From Theocolax elegans (lineage: Eukaryota > Arthropoda > Insecta > Hymenoptera > Cerocephalidae), in contig CM047426.1 of the NCBI GenBank assembly GCA_026168455.1, positions 60,507,396-60,571,395 of the forward strand: a stretch of DNA of 64,000 bases, read 5' to 3'. The stretch's first letter is position 1. The number at the start of each line of letters is the position of its first letter. Made by a program: the position numbers and the translations under genes. This document shows positions 54,452 to 64,000 of the stretch, piece after piece. The notes below the pieces were generated by a model. The model had not been told where the DNA came from, made no database searches, and saw only the letters and a program-made list of their open reading frames with translations.

Positions 54452-55506
54452 TTATCACATTTCATTTAGCATAACTAATTTATCCAACGGAAACAAAAAC
54501 GCTCTGAAAACACCCTGGTAAGAATTGTATCAAAGAAAGATGGTTTGTACAGACATTTACTCGATATGTAAAGTGGCTAGTTTTCTAGTAGGAGGTGGAA
54601 CGCTATTTTTCACACTATCGCCCATTTAATGCGTCCGCAAACTTCAAATATTTTAAGTAAATCTATCGGTTGTCTTTAAGTTATGATTAGTCAAATTCGA
54701 TCAGGTTCTTAATATGATTAGGCAATCGTTTACTTTCTACGAATCACCGTTCAAAATATATATCGAGTTTCACGAATTTTTCTTAAAATCGAGCCGAATC
54801 TATCTTTCAAGCCTTTTTATGGGTTAGAATGAACCAGGCAACCTATTTTAGACTAAACTGCTGGGAACCTATCTTTCTGGCTAGGAAATAGACTAATCTT
54901 GATAAAATAATGTTGTAAAAAGCGTTTCATCACAGGCATAAAAATGTTCACAATTTAAGTCCATTTTTTCGAAACAAGCTTAAGAAAATGGAGATGTTTC
55001 TTACCAGGGCATGATTGAAAATTGTAGAATTTGAATATCATGATCGTAATAAATAAATGAAATACTATAATAATTTAATTTCAATGTTTAACTATTGTTG
55101 AACAGATTAATGTATTTGGCAAATTTTATGCACCAAACTAAATACAACATTTAGTTATTGCAAATACCTCAATGTTTCTAAAAAGTTTTATTAAAACTAG
55201 AACTATACTTTTTTCAGTAGGATAAAATTACTTGAAACTTTTACAGCATATATAACCACAATTATGTTCTATACCCTTGATTTTTTTAAGCACAGTGGAC
55301 TATTTTATTCCAGAATTATAACGAATTGAAAAGAATTTAGGCATGACCGATATTACAAAAGGTTTTACCTGAATTGGGAAAAGATTCGTTTTCCGGGAAG
55401 TCAAGTTCTCCCCTTATTAGTCAATTTTTGACCTACTTAAGTATAACATATATAGTAAATTCAAAAGTCGCGCCTATACGGGTGTAGTTGTGTTTCACTA
55501 AATATA
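54446..55506. other. AT-rich spacer
   Basis: No ORF or repeat recognised. Base composition is a little more even than the surroundings. Confidence 0.5.
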
Positions 55507-55517
55507 ACTATTGTCAC

Positions 55518-55868
55518 AGAGACGCGGTGGCTCAGGGGTTCGGGTCTCAGCTTTCTACTCGGAGGGTCGCGGTTCGAATCCCGTGGTGGGCAGCTCTGAC
55601 TTTTTTTTCATAAAAAGTGTATGTGCTAAAATTCGTTAAAACACCACGGTTCTGGTTGTTCGGATCCCACCTTAAACTGTAGGGCCAGTTGTGTTGCACA
55701 TGCACTTCGTCTCTCAGACATGAGTAGATGGGGTATAGGTGCATCATAACTATAGGGACACAAACAAAAAAATTTATAAAAAATAAAGTTCTATAAGGCA
55801 CTAAAATTAAATGGTAGCAAACCGGGTCCTAAAAAGAGGGAATAGCCAAACATAAAGAAAAGAAGAAG
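55518..55868 (+). mobile_element. tRNA-derived SINE, copy 2, with target duplication
   Basis: Flanked by the 11-bp direct repeat ACTATTGTCAC (55507-55517 and 55869-55879). The head at 55519-55592 has a GGTGGCTCAGGGGTTCG A-box region and a GGTTCGAATCCC B box. A ~270-bp body follows and an AAGAAAAGAAG tail. The head resembles that of copy 1 (45.3-45.5 kb), but the body differs, so these are two families. Antisense frames of 74-84 codons are meaningless. Confidence 0.85.
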
Positions 55869-55879
55869 ACTATTGTCAC

Positions 55880-56394
55880 GGACATCACTGCGCGACTTAG
55901 CATGAGAAGGAGTCGAGTAACAAATAGGAAGTTTAGGTCATATCGTCGATGCTCCATCGGGTGGACGGTAGCTCGATGGTTAAAGTGCGCCATTTTATTT
56001 CTCGCGTCTCTTCTTTTCATACGTAACACTGTTTTTGTGTATATTAGCTGCATTTAAATCTAGCATGCTTTTTGCTTATATTTTGTGTTATTTGTTTTAT
56101 TGTCCTAATTCATTAATAACATAATAATTATGTTGATTTATAGAACAGTAAATGAGATAAGGGTAATAATCTTAAAAATTCGATTTCTGTGCAAATGAAA
56201 ATAAAAATGTAATTTTAATATTTTAATTATCTTTGCGATATGTTTACATTATCAGTGCGACGATTCAGTGTTGTTACGAATCTTCTATATAACATTAAAA
56301 TGCTTCCACTTTTATGTTTAAACATTTTCCGGATAAAATTTTACGTCTGTGACGTCACGCTGTTTGTGATCGTTATTATACCTATATATATCTC

Positions 56395-56428
<34 letters not shown>

Positions 56429-56479
56429 AACGCTAAGGTATTGTTTACCTTGCCATTTAACAAATTAGAGCAACACGAT
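55880..56479. other. Spacer with truncated tRNA-like A box and (TA)n
   Basis: GTAGCTCGATGGTTAAAG near 55969-55986 looks like an A box without a B box. (TA)n at about 56396-56426. An 84-codon plus frame at 56240 has no domain. Confidence 0.45.
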
Positions 56480-56795
56480 CGAACATTATCGTAATGTTCG
56501 CATTGTTTCGGCTCGGTTCGTCGTGGTTACACGGGTAAAATCGGTTTCGCGCGCGAAAGATACGTATGCACCCGAATAACACGGAGATTAGAAAGATATA
56601 ACCGCCTTAGCATATGGCAGGTGTTGTTGTCTCGCCTCCCGCGTGTTGCATCGCGTGTGCTTTAAACATCAAATCGTGTGTATGTATGTCTGTGTGACTG
56701 AGTTATAACTGTAGATCATACATTTGCCGTGAGTATTCTATCACGGAAGACAGGTAAGCGGGCCGCTCGTCGTACACCGCAACGAGAGCGAAACA
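56480..56795 (+). promoter_or_regulatory. CpG-richer block ending in a splice-donor-like site
   Basis: TTTCGCGCGCGAAAG, TTCGTCGTGG and CTCCCGCGTG boxes contrast with the AT-rich surroundings. A consensus donor CAG|GTAAGC lies near 56750, shortly before the (GA)n tract and the 3' end of non-LTR copy B. A non-coding first exon of a host gene with the retrotransposon in its intron is one reading; a solo regulatory fragment is another. No ORF. Confidence 0.3.
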
Positions 56796-58925
56796 GAGCG
56801 AGAGAGAGATTGATTGATGAATTTATTGGGTAAATGGGGTAAGATCCCGTGTACACAGATTGATAAAAATCGGCGCATAAAAATTAGGTAAAAATAACAA
56901 AAATATATACAAAAATTATTAACAAAATAAAAATATTTAACAAACTATAAAAATGAAAATAAAAATAAAATACAAATGAAATAACAATAGACAAAGACGC
57001 AGCGCCAGAATTCTGTATACAGCTATAAATAAATAAATAACAATATAAACATACTAAAACTAAATAACAACTAATGCGCAAATAAAATAAACATAATCAA
57101 AGTGAAATACAAACATGATAAAACGCTATACATAAAGTACATAGGGTCAGAAATCCGACAAGAGAGGACAGACAATTCTCTCATTCTCAACCCTCATCTC
57201 CCAAGCCGGTCGATCGAGCTCAGAGAGATATGATGATAGGGCTGATTTAAAGGAACCAATAAGGAGAGGGTCAAAGTTGGTGAAAGGGAGGTGATTGATG
57301 AGGCGAGAGGCAGTGATTATGAAGGAATTATTTAGGGCTTCAGTTCTAGAAGGGAGATAAAAAAGGGATAAGGGTGGGTGGCGTGACGAAGAACGGGATG
57401 AAAATGATGCGTCGCGAAAAATGAAATGACGGGCAAAGTATGAAGGAGATTTATGCAAAATGATATACGCACTAGTACCGATGAAAAGAAATCTCCTAAG
57501 CTCGACCGAGAGTCATCCTAGCTTAAGACGGTATGGTGTGACATGTTCGCGCCAAGGAATATTTTCCCACACATAACGAACGCATGCATTTAATAATCGC
57601 TGTAGTTTCAAATTTCTGGTAGCATTCAAGTCGTGAAAAACCGCGCATGCATAGTCGAAGTGCGGGAAAATCAATGCCTCGACTAGACTCTTTCTGTTCC
57701 GACGCGAGAGCGCTCGTTTGAAAAATCTTAAGGAATGAAGAACTCCATGAACTCATTGCGACACAGACGCGACCTGACGAGACCAGTCCAAGGTAGGTGT
57801 AATCCAGAGGCCCAGTGATTTGACTTCAGACTCATAGTCAAGGAAATTATTTTCTATTGCAACCTTCGGGGCAGTCCAAATCAATGCGCGAAATATAGGC
57901 CTGACTGCCCAAGATCATCACCTTCGTCTTTTTCACGTTCAAATTTAATCCATTTGACCTCGCCCAGTTATCCACCGCTTTTGCATCTTCCGAAATTTTC
58001 TGTACGCCCTAAACGAGATTGTCAGAGTAGAAAGAGTGATAGATCTAGGTATCATCCGCAAAAATCATGTGGTCAGAATGTCTTGAAGCACGCGAAAGGT
58101 CATTAATGAAGATAGAAAACAACAGTGGGCCCAGGACACTGCCGTATGGAACCCCCCTAGACGTGTCGAGCCAGGCCGAACCTGCATCCAGTTCATCCAC
58201 TACCGCCTGAGAGCGGCCTACTAGGTAATGGTAGAACCAGGTGATAACCGTTTCGGAACATCCCAAAGAGCGCAGTTTAAGAAGTAACAAATCGTGTGGT
58301 ACCGAATCGAACGCTTTTGAGAAATCGAACAGGATGAGGATGGTGATCATGCGTTTGTCAACGGCTCTCCTAATATCATCTAAGACACCATATAGAGCCG
58401 TCTGAGTACTATGCCCCCGGCGAAAGCCCGCTTGCCTCTCAATAATTAAATTATTACTATTTAGATATTCTGTGAGTTGCTCATGAACTAATTTTTCCAA
58501 AATTTTGAAGATTTCGCAGAGCTTTGCAATGGGCCTAGAGTCAGACAGCGAGATCACCCTGCTCGACTTGGCCAAAGAAAAGAGAAGAGAACTTAGTCCA
58601 GGGATCTGGAAAGGATCGAGTTGAGAGTGAAAGATTAAACAATTCAGCTAGATGGGGTGCGATTTGGGACGCTATAAGCTTTAGCATTGGAATAGAAATT
58701 CCATCGTGGCCTGTAACTTAGGAGGTGGCCCTGGATATGGTAGATATGACTTTATGTGGAGTGATAGGGGTGAAGTGAAAGGAAGTTAAAGGATAAGATA
58801 AAGGTAAGATGTCAGGGGATGAGATGAGCCACTGAAGCTGCGTATTTGTGAAAGGAGAGACTGAATAAGATATAGATGAGGATGCGAAGGATATGGAAGA
58901 TGATCTACTGAATGGTCGATTTGAG
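56796..58925 (-). mobile_element. Non-LTR retrotransposon copy B, 5'-truncated
   Basis: The 3' end at about 56810 abuts a GA tract (56796-56809). It carries the family 3' tail and the ORF2 linker, RT and C-terminus. At about 58925 it joins abruptly the C-terminal coding of copy C on the same strand. Identity to copy A is high over RT and C-terminus. Confidence 0.85.
57147..58900 (-). pseudogene. Decayed ORF2 of copy B
   Basis: The 176-codon RT piece (58575-58045) has RQAGFRRGHSTQTAL, FDFSKAFDSVPH, GVPYGSVLGPLLF (Tyr where Gln is normal) and the catalytic FADDT, directly followed by a stop. C-terminal pieces lie at 57756-57523 and 57458-57147 (YLPSRTEALNNSF). The linker at 58900-58600 is also disrupted. 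Multiple stops and frameshifts; inactive. Confidence 0.85.
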
Positions 58926-59990
58926 TGAACTGTTCAACAAAATAATGAGGTAAATTTCGAGTAATAACACTATAAGCCAATGATCCAATAAAGTACAAAC
59001 GTCTAGACTCAACTGACAGCCATCGTAAATGTAATCTATACAGTGTTACATGATCACGTCTACGCAGAGTTCCCCATACAAATCGCACACACGCATTGAG
59101 GAATCGCTGAAGTCTTAGGTTCCGCACCTGATCAATATCATTATATACAGCACACGCATAGTCAAAATGAGGCATGATAAGCGTCTCCACGAGATATTTT
59201 CTAGTGCTCTGAGAGAATTCCCTCCTATGGAACTGCAATGAACGTAAGACCCCATGGACCCTCTGCGATATTAACAATACCTGCTTTGACCAGTCTAGGG
59301 TGGGTGGCAACCAAACACCCAACGATTTAACCTCATTCTCGTAATCCAAATGGGCATTCAACAACTTAATTCAGGGAGCAGCAGCCATATCCACTCGCGA
59401 GACATATGCCTGACTGCCCAGGATCATAACCTTTGTTTTGTTTACATTTAGTGCAACACCATTTGATACAGCCCAAGATGCTACCGCGTTCGCATCTTGT
59501 GTACTTACCCATCTCAAAATCCGCTGGTGGAAAAGAATAATAAACCTGGGCGTCATCAGCATAGAGCATGCAAATCACCCGTAATAACAGCATGGCCATG
59601 CGAGGGAAGTAAATCCGACAATACATCAAACAATTTTGAAGAATAAACTGCCGTTGGTCTCCTGTAGACAACTCCCAAGACTAACGACGAAAATTTACCT
59701 GAAATATTTAACAAAAGATATTCCGGTGAGTTAGAGAACTGTCCATCAGAATGTGCCAACGTAACTACTTTATATTCACTTCTAACATACGCAGCTACGC
59801 CAACACCTTCTTTAGCCAAACGATCAAGTCTATATAACGTATAACCCGGTAATTTAAGAATATCCGAGGCATCTGATTCCTTCAAAAAGGTTTCAGTAAG
59901 CGCAGTCACATCATGTGTCTGCGGAAAAACCAATGCTCTAATGAACTAAAATGAGTCTTGAGTCTACTAATATTAATATGAATGATTGAA
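58926..59990 (-). pseudogene. ORF2 remnant of copy C: endonuclease joined to RT tail
   Basis: APE-type endonuclease coding runs from about 59990 to 59565 (LTETFLKESD, VVYRRPT, VITGDL). At about 59563 it passes directly into the RT catalytic box (CMLYADDAQVYY) in another frame, so the endonuclease end, linker and most of RT (about 1.2 kb by comparison with copy A) are deleted. The post-RT segment 59364-58926 remains open (SLGVWLPPTLDWSKQV, MPHFDYACAVYND). Not functional. Confidence 0.8.
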
Positions 59991-60019
59991 AACAAATTCT
60001 TCGCCTGACCAACAACACC

Positions 60020-60903
60020 TCATTGCGAAGGACACCCAGGATTAGGAGGAAGAGAGAGGAGGTCAGCTTCAGAATTTATACGAATCAATGATCCCTTCTT
60101 CTCTCTTTTTAAATAAACAATTAAATTTAAAACTATCGAACGTAAATACCCTAATTCTTTCGTTTTGCGCACGGCTACTGACCAAAGTGCATGTACTGCC
60201 TTTGGCCAAAGCGGTCTTATAAATAACGATGAATCATTTCCCTCTCCAAAAACACCCAAAGTAGTTTTCCCTTTCAATAGAAATGATTTTTCAACTGTGA
60301 TGTCGCGCACCGAAGGCGAAGTAACCCTGAAAACTAATCCTCTCGAGAACTACACCATACGTAAACGAAGTATTAACCGCCCTTTTGAAACGCGGAATCC
60401 ACGGACGAATCTCAATAAGATGCAAATGAACAAGCGGCCAATTCATGACGTCTAGAATTTTTTCAAGAAGAGCGCGATCATTTAACTTAGAAATTAACGG
60501 TAAGCCTAAAAGTAATAGCTGCGAGTGAGCCGCCCGACTGACTAATATTGGGCGTGGTCGCACGAGGTTACTTGGCAACCTGGCTCAATGATGGCGACGG
60601 AGACGAGGCCAAACGCCTGGCACTCGTGGAAGCGGAGGGGAGAATAGCTCCTACCACGGTCCCACCGTTCACCACAACATTGACACGATCCGACCCAGGA
60701 GGTACTGCCCTCACCCAATTAACATCCGCACCAGCAATTACGGCCGCGAGATTCATTCTGTATGTAAGGCAGCACTTGCGCACGCTCAACCCCGGCATAT
60801 TCGCAACACAATTAGTGTGCATGATATCATTGCACTCAGAACAAACCTCCGAGTAGTCCTTCCTAGTGTTGCGTCTTTTGCAGACAAAGCAAACTTTAGA
60901 CAT
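60020..60903 (-). pseudogene. ORF1 of copy C (PHD-type finger, FP-like C-terminus), frameshifted
   Basis: ORF1 proteins of such elements bind RNA. The first ~110 codons from the ATG at 60903 start MSKVCFVCKRR and contain a Cys/His array (two CxxC pairs, then HTNC) like a PHD finger. The middle part continues in another frame (60578-60291, NWPLVHLHLIEIR). The last part (60310-60020) has TKELGYLRS and KGSLIRINSEADL, like the C-terminal FP-type domain of insect LINE ORF1 proteins. Two frame changes, near 60570 and 60300, break the gene. Almost no 5' UTR separates the ATG from the microsatellite. Confidence 0.75.
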
Positions 60904-61233
60904 CGAGAGAGAGAGAGAGAGATTTGATTTGATTTTCTTTATTTTAAGTAAATTGGGGTAAAACCCCGTATACACAAATGAACTCTTGAAAGAGTTCTAG
61001 CAACAACATGTTGATCCATAAAAAGTATAAAATATAATAAAAAATAACAAATAACAACAATAAAATTTCTACAAAAATAAAAAATATTTACAAGTAATAA
61101 CAATAAAACGTAATAAATAAATAAAAGTCGCATTATACAAAGAAAATGGAAACGCATTGTATTAACTGCAGTAATAGAATAGGATAAAATATAATAAAAT
61201 TAAACTTAACTAAATAGAATCTAAATCGCACAA

Positions 61234-63378
61234 TCAAAAATCCGGCAGGGAAGGGCAGACGATTCCCTCATTTACCACTCTCGCTTCCCAAGTCTGACGA
61301 TCGAGCTCAGTAAGATACGATATGAGTGAGGCTTTGAAAGAATTAAAGAGGAGAGGATCAAAGTTTGTGAAAGGAAGATGGTTGATGAGGCGAGAAGCAG
61401 TGATAATGAAGGAGTTGTTAAGAGCCTCAGTCCGAGGAGGAAGATAGAAAAGGGATGAGGGTGGGAGACGTGAGGAAGAACGGGCAGGAAATGAAGCATC
61501 ACGAATAATGAAATGACTAGCAATATAGGAAGGGGAATTATGGGAGATGATGTTATATGCACAGGTAGCAATAAAAAGGGATCTTCTAAGCTCGACCGAC
61601 AGCCAGCCTAACTTAAGACGGTACGGTGTCACATGTTCCCGCCATGGAATATTACCCCATACAAAGCAAACGCACGCATTTAGTAGACGCTTTAATTTCA
61701 AATTTCTGGTAGCATCCAGATCGTGGTAAACAGCACAGGCGTAGTCGAAATGCGGGAATATTAGAGTTTCGACGAGACACTTTCTGTTTTGACGTGAAAG
61801 CGCTCTTTTAAGAAATCTTATGGAGTGAAGAACTCCGTGAACTCGCTGCGACACAGATGCAACCTGACGAGACCAGTCCAGTGTGGGTGTAATCCATATG
61901 CCCAAAGATTTGACCACAGATTCATAGTTAAGTAAATAATTCCTTATTAAAACCTTCGGGGTAGAATCAAAGTCAATGCGCGAGATGAAAGCCTGACTTC
62001 CCAAGATCATCACTTTCGTCTTTTTAACATTTAAATTTAGACCATTTAATCTCGCCCAGTTGTCTATCGCATTAGCGTCTTCCGAAATCCTTTGTACACC
62101 CTGAGCAAGATCAGTTGGGTAGAACAAGTGATAGATCTGGGTGTCATCCGCGAAAATCATATGGTTGGAATGTTTTAACACCCGCGGGAGGTCATTAATA
62201 AAAATAGAAAATAAGAGTTGGCCGAGGACACTGCCCTGCGGCACCCCCCTAGACGTGTCAAGCCAGGCCGAACCTCCTCCCAGCTCATCCACAACTGATT
62301 GGGAACGTCCAACCAGATAATAGTAGAACCACGAGAGACCCGTGTCCGAGCAACCCAAAGTGCGTAATTTACAAAGCATCAGGTCATGTGGCACCGAGTC
62401 AAACGCTTTCGAAAAATCAAATAAAATTAAGATGGTGATCATTCGTTTGTCTATGGCTCTCCTAACGTCATCTAAGACACCGATCAAAGCTGTCTGAGTA
62501 CTATGCCCCCGGCGGAAGCCTGCTTGTCTTTTAATAATTAAATTATTACCATTAAGATAATCTGTGAGTTGTTCGTGAACTAATTTTTCTAAGATCTTGG
62601 AGACTTCACAGAGCTTTGCTATAGGCCTAGTATCAGACGGCGATATCACTCTGTTCGACTTCGCTAGAGGGAAAAGGAGAGACCTAGTCCAAGGCTTTGG
62701 AAAAACTCCCGTTGAGAGAGATAAGTTGAACAGATCAGTAAGATGCGGTGCCAATTGAGCAGCTAACAGTGTCAACATTGGAACAGAGATTCCATCATAC
62801 CCAGTAGCCTTGGAGGTGGCCCTTGAAATAGTAGAGAGGACTTTATGCGAGGTGGTAGGGGTAAATTGAAAGGAAATTAATGGGTAGGATGAGGGCAAAA
62901 TATCTACTGATGAAATGAGAGATTGAAATTGGGTAAGAGTGAAAGGACTGGGTGAATATGAAATAGAAGCATAGTGGATATTGAGCTGATCGGGTGAAAA
63001 AATACTTAGAGGTGATTTAAACGTTTTAGATACGAGACCCATGTTTCTGAGCTCTTTCCACATATTAGCCGACTTAGAGGCTGAATTGATCCTATTGTTA
63101 TAGTACGAAAATTTATTGGAATCGATGTCATTTTTAACCAGACTACGCAAATCTCTGTACTTCTGATAGTCTGAGCTCAGGCCCGTGGCCAAGTATCTTT
63201 TATATGCCATGTTACGAGATTTAATATTTTGCTTAATATGAGGTGTGATCCATGATTTGTTGATATTTTTGATGGTGATGAGTTTGGCGGGAGCGAGGGA
63301 GTCAAAAGTATGTAGGGTAGCTGAAACCAGGTTTGAGATTAGGATGTTGATAGTAGCGGCGGTCGAAGAACAAGGCAT
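61234..63378 (-). CDS. Non-LTR reverse transcriptase (ORF2 C-terminal 714 aa)
   Basis: Open for 714 codons. In order: linker with LWKELRNMGLV; RT motifs PSDTRPIAKLCEVSK, then QAGFRRGHSTQTA near residue 284, FDFSKAFDSVPH near 320, GVPQGSVLGQLLF near 378 (GQ where GP is usual) and the catalytic FADDTQIY near 408; then NLNVKKTKVMILGSQ, the post-RT segment with TLDWSRQV and FPHFDYACAVYHD, and the C-terminus with YLPPRTEALNNSF. It makes cDNA at the nicked target. The Met at 63378 is not the real start: homologous coding continues upstream as endonuclease in another frame, so one frameshift near 63480 is the only break seen. Recently active by appearance. Confidence 0.88.
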   Translation of the reverse strand: MPCSSTAATINILISNLVSATLHTFDSLAPAKLITIKNINKSWITPHIKQNIKSRNMAYKRYLATGLSSDYQKYRDLRSLVKNDIDSNKFSYYNNRINSASKSANMWKELRNMGLVSKTFKSPLSIFSPDQLNIHYASISYSPSPFTLTQFQSLISSVDILPSSYPLISFQFTPTTSHKVLSTISRATSKATGYDGISVPMLTLLAAQLAPHLTDLFNLSLSTGVFPKPWTRSLLFPLAKSNRVISPSDTRPIAKLCEVSKILEKLVHEQLTDYLNGNNLIIKRQAGFRRGHSTQTALIGVLDDVRRAIDKRMITILILFDFSKAFDSVPHDLMLCKLRTLGCSDTGLSWFYYYLVGRSQSVVDELGGGSAWLDTSRGVPQGSVLGQLLFSIFINDLPRVLKHSNHMIFADDTQIYHLFYPTDLAQGVQRISEDANAIDNWARLNGLNLNVKKTKVMILGSQAFISRIDFDSTPKVLIRNYLLNYESVVKSLGIWITPTLDWSRQVASVSQRVHGVLHSIRFLKRALSRQNRKCLVETLIFPHFDYACAVYHDLDATRNLKLKRLLNACVCFVWGNIPWREHVTPYRLKLGWLSVELRRSLFIATCAYNIISHNSPSYIASHFIIRDASFPARSSSRLPPSSLFYLPPRTEALNNSFIITASRLINHLPFTNFDPLLFNSFKASLISYLTELDRQTWEARVVNEGIVCPSLPDF

Positions 63379-64000
63379 TGATGTGTGTTGAGAGGAGGAA
63401 GGTGAACGGCCAGACGGCGAGGTTGATGGGTGAGAAATTGAAGGTGAAGATGACTCGGTGGCAGTGCTTGAATGAGCCGAAAACTGATTAAAAGTAACGG
63501 AGAAAACAGCAGCTGCCTTGGCGGATCAATTACAGCGAGGTTTCGTGACCAAATTTTCTTTACCGCCAACAATGGTTTAGTAAAATCAAAAGTTAATACA
63601 ATGAAATCATGTCCTGCTGCAAAAGAAACTGAAGCCTTAGAATAAGAATAATCTGGCGGAGGATTACGCGTTATAAATAAATCCAGCCAGGTATGAGATG
63701 AATGGTTGGTGAAATGCGCATGATGCGTAGGTTCCGATTTGATAAGGAAGAGGTTAAGTGAATCCATGTATGATTCCAACATAGCGGACGCCCCGTCCCC
63801 ACCGCACATATTAATATTAAAGTCGCCTGTGATGACTACCTGGTCACAAGTATGTAAAAAATTATTTAACGTATCAAAAAATTGTGATGGGTAGGCCGCT
63901 GTGGGCCTCCTATAGACAACACAAAATAGCAGCGAACTAACTTTGTTACTAACTTGAAAAATTAAAAATTCCGGGGTGTTTGAAAAGACAGGGTCAGAGT
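63339..64000 (-). pseudogene. Endonuclease part of copy A ORF2, 5' end outside window
   Basis: An APE-type endonuclease nicks the target. From the window edge the frame reads VVYRRPTAAYP, VVITGDFNINM (catalytic Asp/Asn motif), WLDLFITR and a C-terminal SFAAGHDFIVLTFDF (His motif). It stays open to 63339 but loses homology near 63480, where the RT frame takes over after a one-base shift. Similar in order and sequence to the endonuclease fragment of copy C. Confidence 0.75.

Larger units (their letters stand above)
58926..60904 (-). mobile_element. Non-LTR retrotransposon copy C, ORF1 plus internally deleted ORF2
   Basis: A related subfamily (YADD rather than FADD). Its 5' end is at 60904: the ORF1 ATG at 60903 is one base from the TC tract shared with the 3' end of copy A. 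It holds ORF1, an endonuclease fragment fused to the RT tail, and part of the post-RT domain, and is then cut at about 58926 by copy B. Its 3' end is therefore missing. Confidence 0.8.
60905..64000 (-). mobile_element. Non-LTR retrotransposon copy A, runs off the right edge
   Basis: The longest copy. The 3' end is at about 60923 beside (GA)9 (60905-60922), with a GTATACGGGGTTTTACCCC box and an AATCAAATCAAATC tail. It encodes endonuclease (64000-63339, partial), RT and C-terminus (63378-61234). The 5' part lies outside the window. The order endonuclease then RT, and the RT motifs, place it in the Jockey/I/R1-type group broadly; I cannot fix the clade. Confidence 0.88.

Overview
The window is eukaryotic, AT-rich and almost free of ordinary host genes. 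The mix of elements points to an insect: an RT plus GIY-YIG retroelement, non-LTR retrotransposons with a PHD-type ORF1, Polinton/Maverick remnants, tRNA-headed SINEs and very many foldback/MITE-like elements. A hymenopteran is my guess; nothing in the sequence proves it. No intact host protein gene can be defended. The best host-like candidates are a serine/arginine-rich tandem-repeat ORF (52.5-53.2 kb) and three CpG-richer, promoter or 5'-exon-like stretches (about 26.2, 45.0 and 56.6 kb).

Layout. 1-8.4 kb: a one-orientation satellite of ~59-bp monomers, split by a complete 2.55-kb Penelope-like element (minus strand) with long terminal inverted repeats and a 13-bp target duplication. 8.4-10.8 kb: unique DNA with a palindrome-rich GC patch. 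10.8-12.9 kb: 5'-truncated non-LTR copy. 12.9-13.2 kb: worn inverted satellite. 13.3-15.9 kb: decayed Polinton-type capsid and protease genes. 16.4-28.3 kb: nested foldbacks, a repeat family ending in a GC hairpin plus CTAG (Helitron-like), a twin tRNA-like foldback, microsatellites and a 129-bp palindrome. 29.7-30.8 kb: decayed Polinton-type DNA polymerase B. 31-36 kb: unique AT-rich DNA with small repeats and a 1.9-kb foldback. 36.7-43.5 kb: a foldback carrying an alternating GCCGTA array and a 5.13-kb TA-flanked insertion, itself hit by a third foldback. 44.2-45.2 kb: a GTCACG cluster and a heat-shock-type promoter. 45.3-49.9 kb: SINE, 1.66-kb CT satellite, further tRNA-like and CCCGCG-ended foldbacks, and an inverted pair resembling Penelope-like LTRs. 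52.5-53.2 kb: RS-repeat ORF. 55.5 kb: SINE with an 11-bp target duplication. 56.8-64 kb: three head-to-tail non-LTR copies, all minus strand.

How the parts relate. The history is repeated nesting. Several insertions can be dated against each other because an uninterrupted copy of the target survives in the window: the opposite foldback arm for the 5.13-kb element, and a tandem duplicate for the CCCGCG foldback. Three non-LTR 3' ends all abut (GA/TC)n tracts, and one ORF1 ATG lies one base from such a tract, which suggests microsatellite-directed insertion. The two Polinton fragments share strand and could be one element broken by later insertions. Most protein-coding material is pseudogenic; the longest open frames are the Penelope-like RT/endonuclease (422 aa) and a non-LTR RT (714 aa).
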